From Flavobacteriales bacterium UBA7519 (lineage in GTDB: Bacteria; Bacteroidota; Bacteroidia; Flavobacteriales; Weeksellaceae): DNA of 5,185 nt. A program made the translations under genes and the position numbers. Below, piece by piece: positions 5,179 to 5,185 of this stretch. Each line of letters starts with the position of its first letter. Position 1 is the first letter of the stretch. The stretch lies in contig DLND01000035.1 of assembly GCA_002476905.1 (NCBI GenBank), positions 1-5,185 of the forward strand. The letters are read 5' to 3'. The notes beneath the pieces were generated by a model. That model had not been told where the DNA came from. It saw only the letters and a list, made by a program, of their open reading frames with translations, and made no database searches.

Positions 5179-5185
5179 CAAATTT
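5179..5185 (-). promoter_or_regulatory. Possible -7 box of the toxin-antitoxin promoter, cut by the window edge
   Basis: The minus strand reads AAATTTG from 5185 to 5179. If the next base outside the window is T, this is TAAATTTG, a perfect Bacteroidetes TAnnTTTG box that would start transcription about 10-15 nt before the antitoxin ATG. The -33 box would lie outside the window, so this is only a suggestion. Confidence 0.2.

Overview
The window looks like a chromosomal stretch from a flavobacterium-type Bacteroidetes, most likely Chryseobacterium or a close relative. The DNA is A+T rich, and start codons are preceded by A/T-rich leaders instead of Shine-Dalgarno sequences. Some spacers carry TAnnTTTG-type promoter boxes, and the proteins read as flavobacterial. 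The genus is an inference from protein character, not from a search. All supported genes lie on the minus strand, so transcription runs from high to low coordinates.

In transcription order the layout is as follows. (1) At 5160-4631 there is a two-gene toxin-antitoxin module, an 80-aa antitoxin overlapping a 101-aa RelE/ParE-family toxin, closed by a strong hairpin terminator at 4579-4615. (2) At 4528-3563 there is a Gfo/Idh/MocA-family NAD(P)-dependent oxidoreductase. (3) At 3554-1161 there is a compact accessory block: a 253-aa protein with a DUF6882-like N-terminal part and an eight-ligand Cys/His C-terminal part, a 204-aa putative PD-(D/E)XK restriction endonuclease, and a D12-class (alpha) adenine-N6 DNA methyltransferase. 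(4) At 1096-206 there is a 3-hydroxybutyryl-CoA dehydrogenase (hbd type), followed by a hairpin terminator at 123-153. (5) At 111-1 there is the start of a further gene, with a membrane-spanning N-terminus, that runs off the left edge.

Gaps inside the central run are 8, 15, 3 and 64 nt, and no terminator is visible between the two hairpins. The oxidoreductase, the restriction-modification block and hbd could therefore form one transcription unit. The simplest reading is that the three-gene block was inserted between two housekeeping metabolic genes and uses their transcription. Sampled 60-base stretches support a compositional step: about 37-52% G+C in hbd and 32-43% in the oxidoreductase, against 22-25% in the 253-aa gene and 20% in the toxin gene. 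The 64-nt spacer before hbd holds five tandem 7-bp repeats, which may contribute a promoter element for hbd.

The most interesting part is the 3-gene defence block. Its endonuclease assignment and the role of the zinc-cluster protein rest on motifs and context and are unproven. No RNA gene, CRISPR array or insertion sequence is visible, and no spacer exceeds about 105 bases.
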